A stretch of DNA of 64,000 nucleotides, taken from Candidatus Rickettsiella isopodorum (GTDB lineage: Bacteria; Pseudomonadota; Gammaproteobacteria; Diplorickettsiales; Diplorickettsiaceae). The first letter of the stretch is position 1. Each line of letters opens with the position of its first letter. The DNA lies in contig NZ_LUKY01000033.1 of NCBI RefSeq assembly GCF_001881495.1, forward strand, positions 434,001 to 498,000, given 5' to 3'. Below, in pieces: positions 1 to 7,726 of this stretch. Below the pieces are notes generated by a model. The model was not told the DNA's origin. It did no database searches and saw only the letters and a list, made by a program, of their open reading frames with translations. A program made the position numbers and the translations under genes.

Positions 1-357
1 TGTAAACCCTGCATTTTTTAACAGCCTACCAATTTTATGATGTGACTGTCCGTGACTATAATTAATGATAATAGGCCTTTCTCGATATGAGTCAAGCTCG
101 TTTAGCTTAGTTTTAAGTTCAGAAACAGGGATATTAATGGACTCTGCGATATGTCCTTTTTTAAAACTGAGAACATCACGAACGTCTAAAAAAATTGCGT
201 CTTCTCGATTAATCTTAAAAATAGCTTCTTGGACAGTTAAGGGCAATGTGCCGGTTAGCTTAGCATGTAATTCAAAAGTCAGTAATAAAATCAAAATAAT
301 AAAAAAAGCCAGCCACAGCTCCCAATGTCGTAAACTAAATTCAATGAACTGCTGCAT
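1..357 (-). CDS. Rhodanese-like domain protein, membrane-anchored, 3' end outside the window
   Basis: The first 119 codons are visible, read leftwards from an ATG at 357; the stop lies beyond base 1. A hydrophobic segment at about residues 14-28 is followed by a rhodanese fold: the LDVR motif near residue 59 and the GHI-x-x-SINIP motif about ten residues later. This layout matches the YibN-type anchored rhodaneses of gammaproteobacteria. The active-site loop reads NYSHGQSHH where an active sulfurtransferase has a cysteine, so the thiol acceptor is replaced by tyrosine and the protein is probably a non-catalytic sulfide- or protein-binding module. It is divergent from pmbA. Confidence 0.8.
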   Translation of the reverse strand, partial: MQQFIEFSLRHWELWLAFFIILILLLTFELHAKLTGTLPLTVQEAIFKINREDAIFLDVRDVLSFKKGHIAESINIPVSELKTKLNELDSYRERPIIINYSHGQSHHKIGRLLKNAGFT

Positions 358-464
358 TTTCTTTAACCTTTGTAGATTTGCCTTATCTCAGGTACGCTAG
401 TCTAGCGAAATTTAACACCCATCGCTATACTCTCTTACATTTTTAATATTGAGAAACCGGTTTT

Positions 465-1829
465 ATGTCTACACAAATAGAACATCAGCATCCACTAGAG
501 CTAACAAATAAGCAAGCACATTATAAAACTTTGCTCTCTGAACTGATGGATATGGCAAAAAAACAAGGTGCTACCCAAACTGAAGCGAGTATTAGTCATG
601 ATACTGGTTTTTCAGTCACTGTTCGCAATCAAGAAGTTGAAACTATCGAACATAATCGGAATAAAAGCTTAGGAATAAATGTCTATTTTGGTCGTCAAAA
701 AGGTTCTGCAAGCACCTCGGATTTCTGTCCTAAAGCGCTTAAAAATACCTTAGAAGCAGCTTGCCATATAGCACGCTTTACTACCGAGGATCCCTTTAGT
801 GGCCTAGCAGAATCCAATTTTTTAGAAAAAACCCCGTCAGATTTAGACCTTTATCATCCTTGGTCGATCGATCCGCAAAATGCAATCGTATTAGGTAAAG
901 AGTGTGAAGCGAATGCTCTCGCTATAGATAATCGACTAACCTTTTCAGAAGGAGTCATTTTATCTACACAAGAAGCTATTTATGTTTATGCTAATAGTAA
1001 TGGATTTTTAGCCGCGTATCCTAGCTCGCTGCACCATATTTCTTGTAATCTTATAGCCAAAGATAAAATGGGTATGCAGCGTGATGGTAGCGACACAATA
1101 AGTCGCAATCCTGACCAACTACAAGCAATTGAAAAATTGGCTAAAGAAGCCGCTGATAATACAGTTAAACGACTTAGTGCAAAACGTATAAGCACTTGCC
1201 AGGTTCCGGTAATTTTTCATTCAGAAATTGCCCCTCGCTTAATTAGAACTTTTCTTGAAGCAATCTCGGGGGGGAATATTTATCGCAAAGCTTCTTTCTT
1301 AGTCAATTATCTTGGAAAATCTGTATTTGATAAAAAAATTTCTATCTATGAAAAACCTCATTTATTAAGCGCTTTAGGAAGTGCACCCTTTGATGACGAA
1401 GGGGTTCGTACCTGTAATCGAATTTTAGTTGAGGAGGGGGTTTTATGCGGATATTTACTAAACAGCTATTCAGCAAGAAAACTAGGCTTGCAAACCACTG
1501 GAAATGCAGGCGGGTTTCATAATATTTTACTCGAAACGAGCCAATTTAAACTTAATGATCTAATAAAACAAATGGGAAAAGGCTTACTAGTCACTGAAGT
1601 TATGGGGCAAGGTATAAATTTAGTAACGGGTGATTATTCTCGAGGAGCGGCTGGCTTTTGGGTAGAAAACGGAGAAATACAATATCCTGTAGAAGAAATT
1701 ACCATAGCAGGCAACCTAAAAGATATGTTTCAAAATATCGTAGCTATAGGTAATGATATTAATAATAAGAGTTCTATTCAAACAGGTTCAATTTTTTTAG
1801 AAAAAATGATGATCGCAGGAACATTATAA
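465..1829 (+). CDS. pmbA: TldE/PmbA metalloprotease subunit
   Basis: The 454-residue product matches the PmbA (TldE) family in length and in both halves, from the N-terminal segment with 'SISHDTGFSVTVRNQEVE' to the glycine-rich C-terminal 'GDYSRGAAGFWVENGEIQ'. TldE is the partner of TldD in a heterodimeric protease that trims small peptides such as microcin precursors and CcdA. As expected for the TldE partner, no HExxxH zinc motif is seen; that belongs to TldD, which is not in this window. The ATG at 465 is close to the divergent rhodanese gene, so the 108 bp between them must hold both promoters. The gene converges on the DUF1460 gene. Confidence 0.93.
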   Translation: MSTQIEHQHPLELTNKQAHYKTLLSELMDMAKKQGATQTEASISHDTGFSVTVRNQEVETIEHNRNKSLGINVYFGRQKGSASTSDFCPKALKNTLEAACHIARFTTEDPFSGLAESNFLEKTPSDLDLYHPWSIDPQNAIVLGKECEANALAIDNRLTFSEGVILSTQEAIYVYANSNGFLAAYPSSLHHISCNLIAKDKMGMQRDGSDTISRNPDQLQAIEKLAKEAADNTVKRLSAKRISTCQVPVIFHSEIAPRLIRTFLEAISGGNIYRKASFLVNYLGKSVFDKKISIYEKPHLLSALGSAPFDDEGVRTCNRILVEEGVLCGYLLNSYSARKLGLQTTGNAGGFHNILLETSQFKLNDLIKQMGKGLLVTEVMGQGINLVTGDYSRGAAGFWVENGEIQYPVEEITIAGNLKDMFQNIVAIGNDINNKSSIQTGSIFLEKMMIAGTL

Positions 1830-1869
1830 AAAATAAACTTAAATCACTAGATTAAATCGGTACCATAAT

Positions 1870-2790
1870 CTAAGCTTGCTCAGTTATAGACCATACACTG
1901 ATACCGTCTAAAGTACCGAGAGATAAATAGGTTTTTAAATAATCTGGAAAAAGAACATCTAACACTCTTCCCGCTTTTGATGAGGCCATACGACAATAAA
2001 GCTGGCCGTTATTCCAAATAGCAAAACTCATATGTAGTACATTCATAGGAGTTCCTATCCGGGAACTTAGATAAGAATCATGGCCGACAAAAAAAATTAG
2101 ACTTCCTGTCGGTATTTTTTGCCTTAATACAGAATTTTGTAGCAAATCAAAGACTGGAATATAAGATATACTAACTCTTTTACTTCCATATAATGCCTCA
2201 CCTTCTTTTTTTAATTGAAATAATCGTGCTTCTTTTTCTTGGAAACTTAAATAAGGAATTCGAATTCTATCTGCAGTTAAATTGTGATACCAACTTCGCA
2301 GGTTTATCTGTGTTTTAGTCATTCTAGTTTTTTGACCTGCAATTAAATAACTTAACTCATGAATATACCCATTTCTTTTATTATTGGGAATCCAATCAGC
2401 ACTAGGAAAATGATTACGTTGCGTAAAACTCACACTACCCTGCTTGTAACGAATTTTATTGATTTTGCTTTTAAAATCAGGAAGATTTTTAGCTAAGGCT
2501 AATGCCATAACCGTATCAACATAAGTTTCACAATCAAAATAATCAAAACGATACAAGGGATTTTGATCATATCTACCCTTAGTGCCTTCACCAAGTGCTC
2601 CTTCTAAATACGGTAAATTTAGTAATGCAGCACTTTGAATTTCAATTCGTCGCTGAATTGGATCATTCTGGCTTAAAGAGATTAATTGTTTAACAATTTC
2701 ATCACTCGCTTGAGTGTCTGCAAAACTCAAAGGAGTAAACAAAAAACAAAGCACGGCTAGGCCATAGAAAAATCGACATGGTATTATCAC
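1870..2790 (-). CDS. DUF1460 secreted amidase-like protein
   Basis: The 306-residue protein starts with a signal-peptide-like stretch (hydrophobic residues 8-22, then SFADT). It carries the DUF1460 signature FDCETYVDTVMALA, with the likely nucleophile Cys87, and a later histidine-containing segment (GTPMNVLHMSFAIW). DUF1460 proteins belong to the NlpC/P60-like superfamily and are thought to cleave amide bonds in the cell wall; the substrate here is unknown. The start is GTG at 2790, overlapping the TGA stop of the HPr gene (GTGA), so translation is probably coupled. An export or wall function next to HPr is not an obvious functional pair. Confidence 0.82.
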   Translation of the reverse strand: MIIPCRFFYGLAVLCFLFTPLSFADTQASDEIVKQLISLSQNDPIQRRIEIQSAALLNLPYLEGALGEGTKGRYDQNPLYRFDYFDCETYVDTVMALALAKNLPDFKSKINKIRYKQGSVSFTQRNHFPSADWIPNNKRNGYIHELSYLIAGQKTRMTKTQINLRSWYHNLTADRIRIPYLSFQEKEARLFQLKKEGEALYGSKRVSISYIPVFDLLQNSVLRQKIPTGSLIFFVGHDSYLSSRIGTPMNVLHMSFAIWNNGQLYCRMASSKAGRVLDVLFPDYLKTYLSLGTLDGISVWSITEQA

Positions 2791-3056
2791 CCTTCTTCAC
2801 CAAACCTGTCTGTAACTAATTTTTCTAGCACCGTTAAAGCAGCCGCTTCATCTTCTCCTTGAACGATGACTTCAACAGGGCTACCTTGTCGAGCCGTAAG
2901 ACCCATTACTTCTAAAATACTTTTTCCATCGACTTGTTTACCATTACATTTGAGCGTAATTTGGCTAATAAAACATCTTGCGATTTTGACCCACTTCATA
3001 GAAGCGCGCGCATGTAATCCCAATTTGTTATTTATCGTAATAATTTTACATATCAT
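2787..3056 (-). CDS. ptsH: HPr-family phosphocarrier protein
   Basis: The 89-residue protein is a full-length HPr. The phosphorylation site GLHARAS places the active histidine at residue 15, and the regulatory serine region GKSILEVMGL places Ser at residue 46. HPr passes phosphate from Enzyme I to PTS components or acts in nitrogen-type regulatory PTS. No Enzyme I or sugar EII gene is seen here, so a regulatory role is likely, as in other Legionellales with incomplete PTS. It sits 20 bp downstream of the IscA-like gene and overlaps the DUF1460 start by four bases, so the three look like one operon. NPr rather than PtsH cannot be excluded. Confidence 0.88.
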   Translation of the reverse strand: MICKIITINNKLGLHARASMKWVKIARCFISQITLKCNGKQVDGKSILEVMGLTARQGSPVEVIVQGEDEAAALTVLEKLVTDRFGEEG

Positions 3057-3076
3057 ACAGTGAGGAAACTAATCCT

Positions 3077-3475
3077 CTATTTTTCCTCTATACTAAAACT
3101 TTCGCCACATCCACAGGCGGCCGTTTGATTTGGATTAATGAATTTCAGCGCCCCATTAAGTCCATTTTGTATATAATCAATACACATCCCCTTAAGCATA
3201 GGAAAACTAGCACGCTCAACAAAAACAACTAAATCACTATCAATAGAAAATTGTAAATCTTCAGAATGGAAGCTATCTACATAATCCACTACATAAGTAA
3301 AACCCGAACAACCGGAACGCTTAACACTTAAGCGGAAACATTTTTCGCCTAAATGCTTAGCAAGAATCTTTTTAACATGTTTAATCGCTGAAGGGGTTAA
3401 GTAAAGATGACTGCCCTTTTTTGTACTTTTAGCAGGGTCGTAGATAGGAACATTAACTTGTGTCATAAATTCCAT
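3077..3475 (-). CDS. IscA/SufA/ErpA-type iron-sulfur assembly protein
   Basis: The protein carries the A-type carrier domain: 'LYLTPSAIKHVKKIL' opening, the SGCSGF motif and the C-terminal CGCGES motif, giving the three conserved cysteines that bind the cluster or iron. A-type carriers hand Fe-S clusters from IscU/SufB scaffolds to apo-enzymes; LipA, BioB and a uracil-DNA glycosylase elsewhere in the window are potential clients. I chose the ATG at 3475; an in-frame TTG at 3514 and a second ATG at 3466 (preceded by GGAA) are alternatives. The N-terminal tail of about 20 residues before the domain is longer than in E. coli IscA, as in SufA. It heads a probable operon with HPr and the DUF1460 gene. 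Confidence 0.88.
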   Translation of the reverse strand: MEFMTQVNVPIYDPAKSTKKGSHLYLTPSAIKHVKKILAKHLGEKCFRLSVKRSGCSGFTYVVDYVDSFHSEDLQFSIDSDLVVFVERASFPMLKGMCIDYIQNGLNGALKFINPNQTAACGCGESFSIEEK

Positions 3476-3934
3476 ATTACCACTTAATAAGTTAGGTAAC
3501 AAAGTAGTGGTCAAAGACCTTTTACTTTATAGTAATATACCTCATTTTTGTAGTTATTTTACCTACAAAATAAGCAAAAAGGGCTTTTTTTAATCAAAAT
3601 TATAAAGCTTTCTATTTCAGCCTCTAAGTATATTTGTTTAATTTTACAGATAAAAATACCTTTCTCATTAGCTTACATTCTGTGTATCCAGTCAAAAAAT
3701 GGCGGTTATAAATCGTTCAAGTACTAAAGGATATTTAAGCATTAAAGACTTTTCCTCTAGATCAAAAAGCTATCCAAATTAAAACTTCATCACCATGATT
3801 TTCTAAAATGAATTAATTAAAAACTGGAACCTAATTTACAACGGAGAACTTTTTACTTGTGTCGTAAAAGTGTTTGTTGTACGGTTAACTTTAGCTATTA
3901 CAATATATTTAATTTGCATTTTTAACTCTTTTAT
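3476..3934. other. Divergent intergenic region between the IscA-like gene and the permease gene
   Basis: No supportable gene is present in these roughly 460 bases. A hairpin with 8-bp arms (TTTTGTAG at 3546-3553, CTACAAAA at 3563-3570) lies about 70 bp upstream of the IscA-like start and could be an operator. Its right side includes, on the minus strand, the 10-mer GTAGGTAAAA that recurs at 25507 and 34129. A 27-codon ATG frame near 3699 lacks a ribosome binding site and was not annotated. Confidence 0.5.
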
Positions 3935-5146
3935 ATGTTTAATAAATTAGATACTAAGCTTCTTGGGGGGATTCTACTCATAGTGGGCACAGCAATAGGA
4001 GGAGGAATGTTAGCACTACCTATTGCAACCGCTGAAGCTGGATTTACAAACTCCTTGATTCTTTTATTTCTATGCTGGTTCATCATGACCGTCAGCGCTT
4101 TTTTGGTCCTTGAAGTTAATCTATGGCTTCCTGCCAATACTAATATTATTTCCATGTCACGAATTTTATTAGGTCGCTGGGGTGAATCTATCGCATGGAT
4201 AAGTTATCTTTTATTATTTTATTCTGTCCTTGCTGCCTATATGGCTGGCGGTGGAGATTTTCTCAGCGGCTTATTGCTTAATTTAGGTGTTAAAATACCT
4301 AGCTGGGCATCTATTCTTCTATTCATAGCTATTTTAAGTTATATAGTTTACCAAGGCATTCATTATGTTGATTACGTAAATCGTGGTCTAATGTTTAGTA
4401 AACTTAGCATTTATGTTTTACTTATTTTATTTATTATTCCATCTGTCTCCGACACTAAATTAAAAGATGGAAATATACTCTACTTAACAAGCGGAGCAAC
4501 AGTGATGATAACCTCATTTACTTTTGCCAACATCATACCAAGCCTACGAACTTATTTTAAAGATGATATTCCCAAATTACGAAAAGCCATTTTAATAGGT
4601 AGTTTAATCCCATTATTTTGTTATTTATTTTGGAATTTATGTATTATGGGTGTACTCCCTCGAGAAGGAAATTATGGATTAATTAATATGTTACATTCCA
4701 AACATTCAACCAGTGAATTTGTTATGCAATTAAGTAATAGGTTAAACAATCCCCTTATTACTTTTATGGCACGAATTTTTACTTCTATTTGTTTAGCAAC
4801 TTCATTTCTTGCTAGTGGACTAAGCTTATCTGATTTTTTAGCAGATGGTCTACGGACTACGAAACGAGGAAAAGGTGGGCTTATTGTTTATTTAGCTACC
4901 TTTCTACCTCCTCTGACAGTAGTATTATTTTATCCAGGTGCCTTTATTGGCGCATTAAGTTATGCCGGAATTTATTGTGCAATACTTTTTATTTTGCTCC
5001 CTTCTCTAATGGTTTGGCGTGGACGATATAGAAAAAATCCTTTGGCTAAAGGGTTTAGAGTAAAAGGAGGAAGACCCTTATTATTAGGACTTGGTATTGC
5101 GGGTGTTTTATTCATTAGTAATGGAGTTCAAATAGCATTAACCTAA
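3935..5146 (+). CDS. tyrP: Aromatic amino acid permease (TyrP/Mtr/TnaB, HAAAP family)
   Basis: The 403-residue protein has about 11 hydrophobic segments and begins with the family hallmark 'LGGILLIVGTAIGGGMLALP', the unwound first helix typical of amino acid/H+ symporters of the hydroxy/aromatic amino acid permease family. E. coli TyrP and Mtr have about the same length. Substrate is probably tyrosine, tryptophan or phenylalanine; tyrP-like genes are often multicopy in Coxiella and Legionella, which live on host amino acids. The ATG at 3935 has no clear Shine-Dalgarno. The gene stands alone; a weak hairpin (arms 5150-5156 and 5167-5173) follows it. Confidence 0.88.
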   Translation: MFNKLDTKLLGGILLIVGTAIGGGMLALPIATAEAGFTNSLILLFLCWFIMTVSAFLVLEVNLWLPANTNIISMSRILLGRWGESIAWISYLLLFYSVLAAYMAGGGDFLSGLLLNLGVKIPSWASILLFIAILSYIVYQGIHYVDYVNRGLMFSKLSIYVLLILFIIPSVSDTKLKDGNILYLTSGATVMITSFTFANIIPSLRTYFKDDIPKLRKAILIGSLIPLFCYLFWNLCIMGVLPREGNYGLINMLHSKHSTSEFVMQLSNRLNNPLITFMARIFTSICLATSFLASGLSLSDFLADGLRTTKRGKGGLIVYLATFLPPLTVVLFYPGAFIGALSYAGIYCAILFILLPSLMVWRGRYRKNPLAKGFRVKGGRPLLLGLGIAGVLFISNGVQIALT

Positions 5147-5412
5147 GATTTAGCTTACAAATACATAAGCTAATTGCTATAGGCATTGAATTGCATCTTT
5201 CTTATCCAACCACTTACAACCCTTTCATCTCGGCCCGCTACCCCTTTTCCAAGTAAAAGTCCAATATTAATAGGGAATCAATCAATAGAAATTAGATTTT
5301 TATTTTCAAAAAATAATGATTTTTAAAGTTTTTTAATTCTTTATAGTAGAAAAAATAACTAAGATTTTCCTAAATTAACTAAGAAATTTCAACAATTAAA
5401 TGGGGGACAAAT

Positions 5413-5583
5413 ATGATAATAGATGGTGTATTAGTCGGAGTCGTATTAGCAGGACTGGAATTAGGTATAGCTTGGATATTGGCTTGCGTAATTAATCATG
5501 AGCCTTCATCTGAAAAAAAGGAGGAAAAAGAACCCCCTCTTACTTTTTCAGCAAATTTCGCTAATCTAGCTAATTTAAAATAA
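5413..5583 (+). CDS. Small single-pass membrane protein of unknown function (56 aa)
   Basis: An ATG at 5413 is preceded by a strong GGGGGA ribosome binding site six bases upstream and opens a 56-codon frame ending TAA at 5581-5583. Residues 5-27 form one hydrophobic helix with small residues (GVLVGVVLAGLELG); it is followed by a charged linker rich in Glu and Lys (residues 34-40) and a tail ending FANLANLK. A clear stem-loop terminator lies 67 bases past the stop. I do not recognise a family. The good RBS, sharp hydrophobic/charged partition and own terminator argue that it is translated. Its place between permease and response regulator gives no functional clue. Confidence 0.6.
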   Translation: MIIDGVLVGVVLAGLELGIAWILACVINHEPSSEKKEEKEPPLTFSANFANLANLK

Positions 5584-5650
5584 AATTTAAGCTCATTGCT
5601 CTGCTTACTATATTTACAGTTTTAAACATAAAAAAATTTATCAAAATACC

Positions 5651-5692
5651 AAAAACCCTCTGGAGATTCTTCAATAGTTTTCAGGGGTTTTT
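5651..5692. terminator. Bidirectional stem-loop terminator
   Basis: AAAAACCC (5651-5658) pairs with GGGTTTTT (5685-5692); the T run at the right end serves the small + strand gene, and the A run at the left end would serve the minus-strand response regulator stopping at 5725. Confidence 0.7.
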
Positions 5693-5724
5693 CATTTAAT
5701 ATATAAATTAATTAAAATTAGTTA

Positions 5725-6131
5725 TTAAATAATTTCATTATTAACTGCTTTCCGATTAAAAATATTTTTCAGCATAATATACAAATCTTTATATGGAATA
5801 GGTTTAGTTGAAAAACTATCAATTTCGGCTTCTTGGCACCATTTTTTCAAGTCATTAGCAGGATATGCACTTAATAATATTATCGGTTTTCGGTTTGTTT
5901 TATTATTTTTTTCTAGTATACGAATTCTTTTTCCTACTTCAACACCTTGCATATCAGGTAACCCGGCGTCGAGAATTATAAGATGATAAGTACTATCTAA
6001 ACACATGTTTAATGTTTGTTTTCCATTTTCGGCAATATCAACCTGATAGCCCATTTTTTTCAAAAAAATACTATGCACGCGTTGAATAATCAGCTGATCT
6101 TCAACTAGCAAAATTCTTTTTTTTTATCCAC
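5725..6131 (-). CDS. Receiver-only response regulator (CheY-like), frame broken at an A9 tract
   Basis: The product is a stand-alone receiver domain with no output domain: acidic pocket VED, phospho-acceptor Asp in LIILDAGLPD, the Ser/Thr switch in PIILLSAYP and the conserved Lys in STKPI. The open frame itself begins only at a TTG (6111) inside strand beta-1, straight after an in-frame TAA. A GTG at 6131, preceded by AAGGAG nine bases upstream, would give the normal N-terminus VDKKK-RILLVEDQ if the run of nine A (6117-6125, minus strand) were read as ten. So the gene is either frameshifted, rescued by polymerase slippage on the tract, or affected by a sequencing error. No histidine kinase gene is nearby. 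Confidence 0.75.
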
Positions 6132-6166
6132 TTTTTGTTTTCTCCTTGTTAAAAAATTTAAATTAA

Positions 6167-6192
6167 ATCATAGTCCATAAATGGACTATGAT
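6167..6192. promoter_or_regulatory. Perfect 12-bp dyad, likely operator
   Basis: ATCATAGTCCAT (6167-6178) is followed by AA and then its exact reverse complement (6181-6192). It sits between the response regulator and the repressor-like gene starting at 6388. The length and two-base centre fit a binding site for a dimeric helix-turn-helix regulator; the neighbouring XRE/S24-type protein is the obvious candidate. It is not followed by a T run, so a terminator is less likely. Confidence 0.6.
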
Positions 6193-6387
6193 GCAACAGT
6201 ATAAAAATGTAAGTCGTCAAGCAGTTTGATTTAAAGTTAGATTACTGGCATAATTTTTTAGGTTTTAAAAAAATAATTTAACAAAGATCTTATTTAATTT
6301 TTTTGCTCTGTGTTGTTTTTATCAAATAGAAATAATGCTACCGCTTAATTAAATTAAGAAAAGAGACTTTGCAGAGGTTTATTTCAA

Positions 6388-7050
6388 TTGCCCTTTAAGC
6401 ACACGCTAAATAATACTTTAGAATATCTAATAAAAAAGTGGGGGATAAATATTAATCAACTCCATAAGCATACTGGTATTCCTCTTTCTACGCTAAAGCG
6501 ATTAATACTAAACAAAGAAAATAATCCTACACTAGCATCCTTGGCTCCCATCGCGAACTATTTCTCAGTATCACTCGATCAGTTAACGGGAAGGGAAATT
6601 TTACCCAAAAAAAATGGCCTGAAGATCCCTTTGATACACTGGAAAGATATCATTAATACCCCTAAAAATAGATATCACCTAGCCTTTTCATCATTATTAA
6701 TAAGCGATATAAGTTTAAGTGAAAACAGTTTTGCTTTAGTAATAAAAGATAATAATACCACTAATTTTTTGGCTGGATCTTTATTAGTCATTGATCCTAG
6801 TTTAAGAGGTCGCAATCGAGATTTTATAATTGTACATAAAAAAGGCATGCGTAAACCACAGCTTATACAAAAAATTATTTATGAAAATAAAATCTATTTG
6901 AAAAATTTAAATGCTAAATCTGAAATTATTAAATTTTCGAAGTGCTACAAAATTTTAGGGGTAGTTATACAAATAAGAATGAATTATAAAAAAAGTAAAT
7001 TTTATGTTAATTTCGAGGATGAAAAAGGCAACAGCGCCCAAAAATATTAA
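6388..7050 (+). CDS. XRE-family helix-turn-helix regulator with S24/LexA-like C-terminal domain
   Basis: Residues 10-60 form an HTH_3 domain (ININQLHKHTGIPLSTLKRL is the helix-turn-helix). The C-terminal part, from about residue 110, resembles the S24/LexA-type beta fold of phage-like repressors ('NFLAGSLLVIDPSLRGRNRD' and 'DFIIVHKKG'). I cannot point with confidence to the Ser/Lys self-cleavage dyad, so cleavage is unproven. The start is a TTG at 6388 with AGAGG ten bases upstream. The gene overlaps the next, a YhhQ-type transporter, by 47 bases, and a perfect dyad lies about 200 bp upstream, suggesting an autoregulated two-gene operon. Repressor proteins of this shape are common in Legionella and Coxiella genomes outside prophages. 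Confidence 0.8.
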   Translation: MPFKHTLNNTLEYLIKKWGININQLHKHTGIPLSTLKRLILNKENNPTLASLAPIANYFSVSLDQLTGREILPKKNGLKIPLIHWKDIINTPKNRYHLAFSSLLISDISLSENSFALVIKDNNTTNFLAGSLLVIDPSLRGRNRDFIIVHKKGMRKPQLIQKIIYENKIYLKNLNAKSEIIKFSKCYKILGVVIQIRMNYKKSKFYVNFEDEKGNSAQKY

Positions 7051-7702
7051 TCAATATATCCTTATATTAGGGATGATAAACATTACGATTAGTTTAGCAG
7101 CTGACGTTGTAGCCTATAAATTAGTATTTCTTGGTCCGGCATTAGTGCCTGGCGCACCGCTGATTTTTCCTTTAACTTATATTATTGGAGATATAGTAGC
7201 AGAAGTTTATGGTTATAATGCGGCTAAACAAATTATATGGGTTACGTTAATCTGTGAATTATTTTTTTCGATTGCAATAAAATTAATTATTCATTTACCT
7301 TCACCCAATTTTTGGCACGATCAACCTTCTTATAATCAAGTAATAGATCCTATATTAAGGTTTGTTTTAGCAGGTATATTGGCGGTTATAAGTAGCAGTT
7401 TTATCAATATCTATATAATTTCAAAATGGAAAATATTAATGAAAGGTAGACACTTTTGGCTACGCAGTTTAGGATCATCTGCTATTGGTGGTTTTATTTT
7501 AGTTCTCATCACTATATTATTTGGATTTAGTGGTCATATACATTTTTCACAATTGGGATATATGATTTTATCCGTTTATTCAATCGAAATATTATATTCT
7601 TTGCTAGGTGTATGGCCCGCTTCACTAATTACCGGGTTCTTAAAAATGGAAGAGCAACTCGATGTCTATGATACTGAAACTGATTTTAACCCTTTTAGAT
7701 AG
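7004..7702 (+). CDS. yhhQ: YhhQ/VUT-family transporter, probable queuosine precursor transporter
   Basis: The 232-residue protein has six or seven hydrophobic segments and the VUT family features: 'GAPLIFPLTYIIGDIVAEVYGY' near residue 50 and a conserved C-terminal 'SIEILYSLLGVWPASLITG'. E. coli YhhQ imports the 7-deazaguanine precursors of queuosine (preQ0/preQ1), so this is probably a route for salvaging tRNA-modification precursors from the host. The ATG at 7004 lies inside the upstream regulator gene, so translational coupling is likely; an ATG at 7019 is an alternative. Co-transcription with a repressor suggests regulated import. A second, shorter VUT-like protein is encoded at 48849-49385. 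Confidence 0.85.
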   Translation: MLISRMKKATAPKNINQYILILGMINITISLAADVVAYKLVFLGPALVPGAPLIFPLTYIIGDIVAEVYGYNAAKQIIWVTLICELFFSIAIKLIIHLPSPNFWHDQPSYNQVIDPILRFVLAGILAVISSSFINIYIISKWKILMKGRHFWLRSLGSSAIGGFILVLITILFGFSGHIHFSQLGYMILSVYSIEILYSLLGVWPASLITGFLKMEEQLDVYDTETDFNPFR

Positions 7703-7726
7703 ATTTTTTTCAAATAGGAAAAACAA

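Noticed and set aside
65-400. A 111-codon plus-strand frame
   Set aside because: It is the mirror of the rhodanese gene on the minus strand, which has a recognisable domain.
3699-3782. A 27-codon ATG frame in the spacer upstream of the permease
   Set aside because: No ribosome binding site and no recognisable composition.
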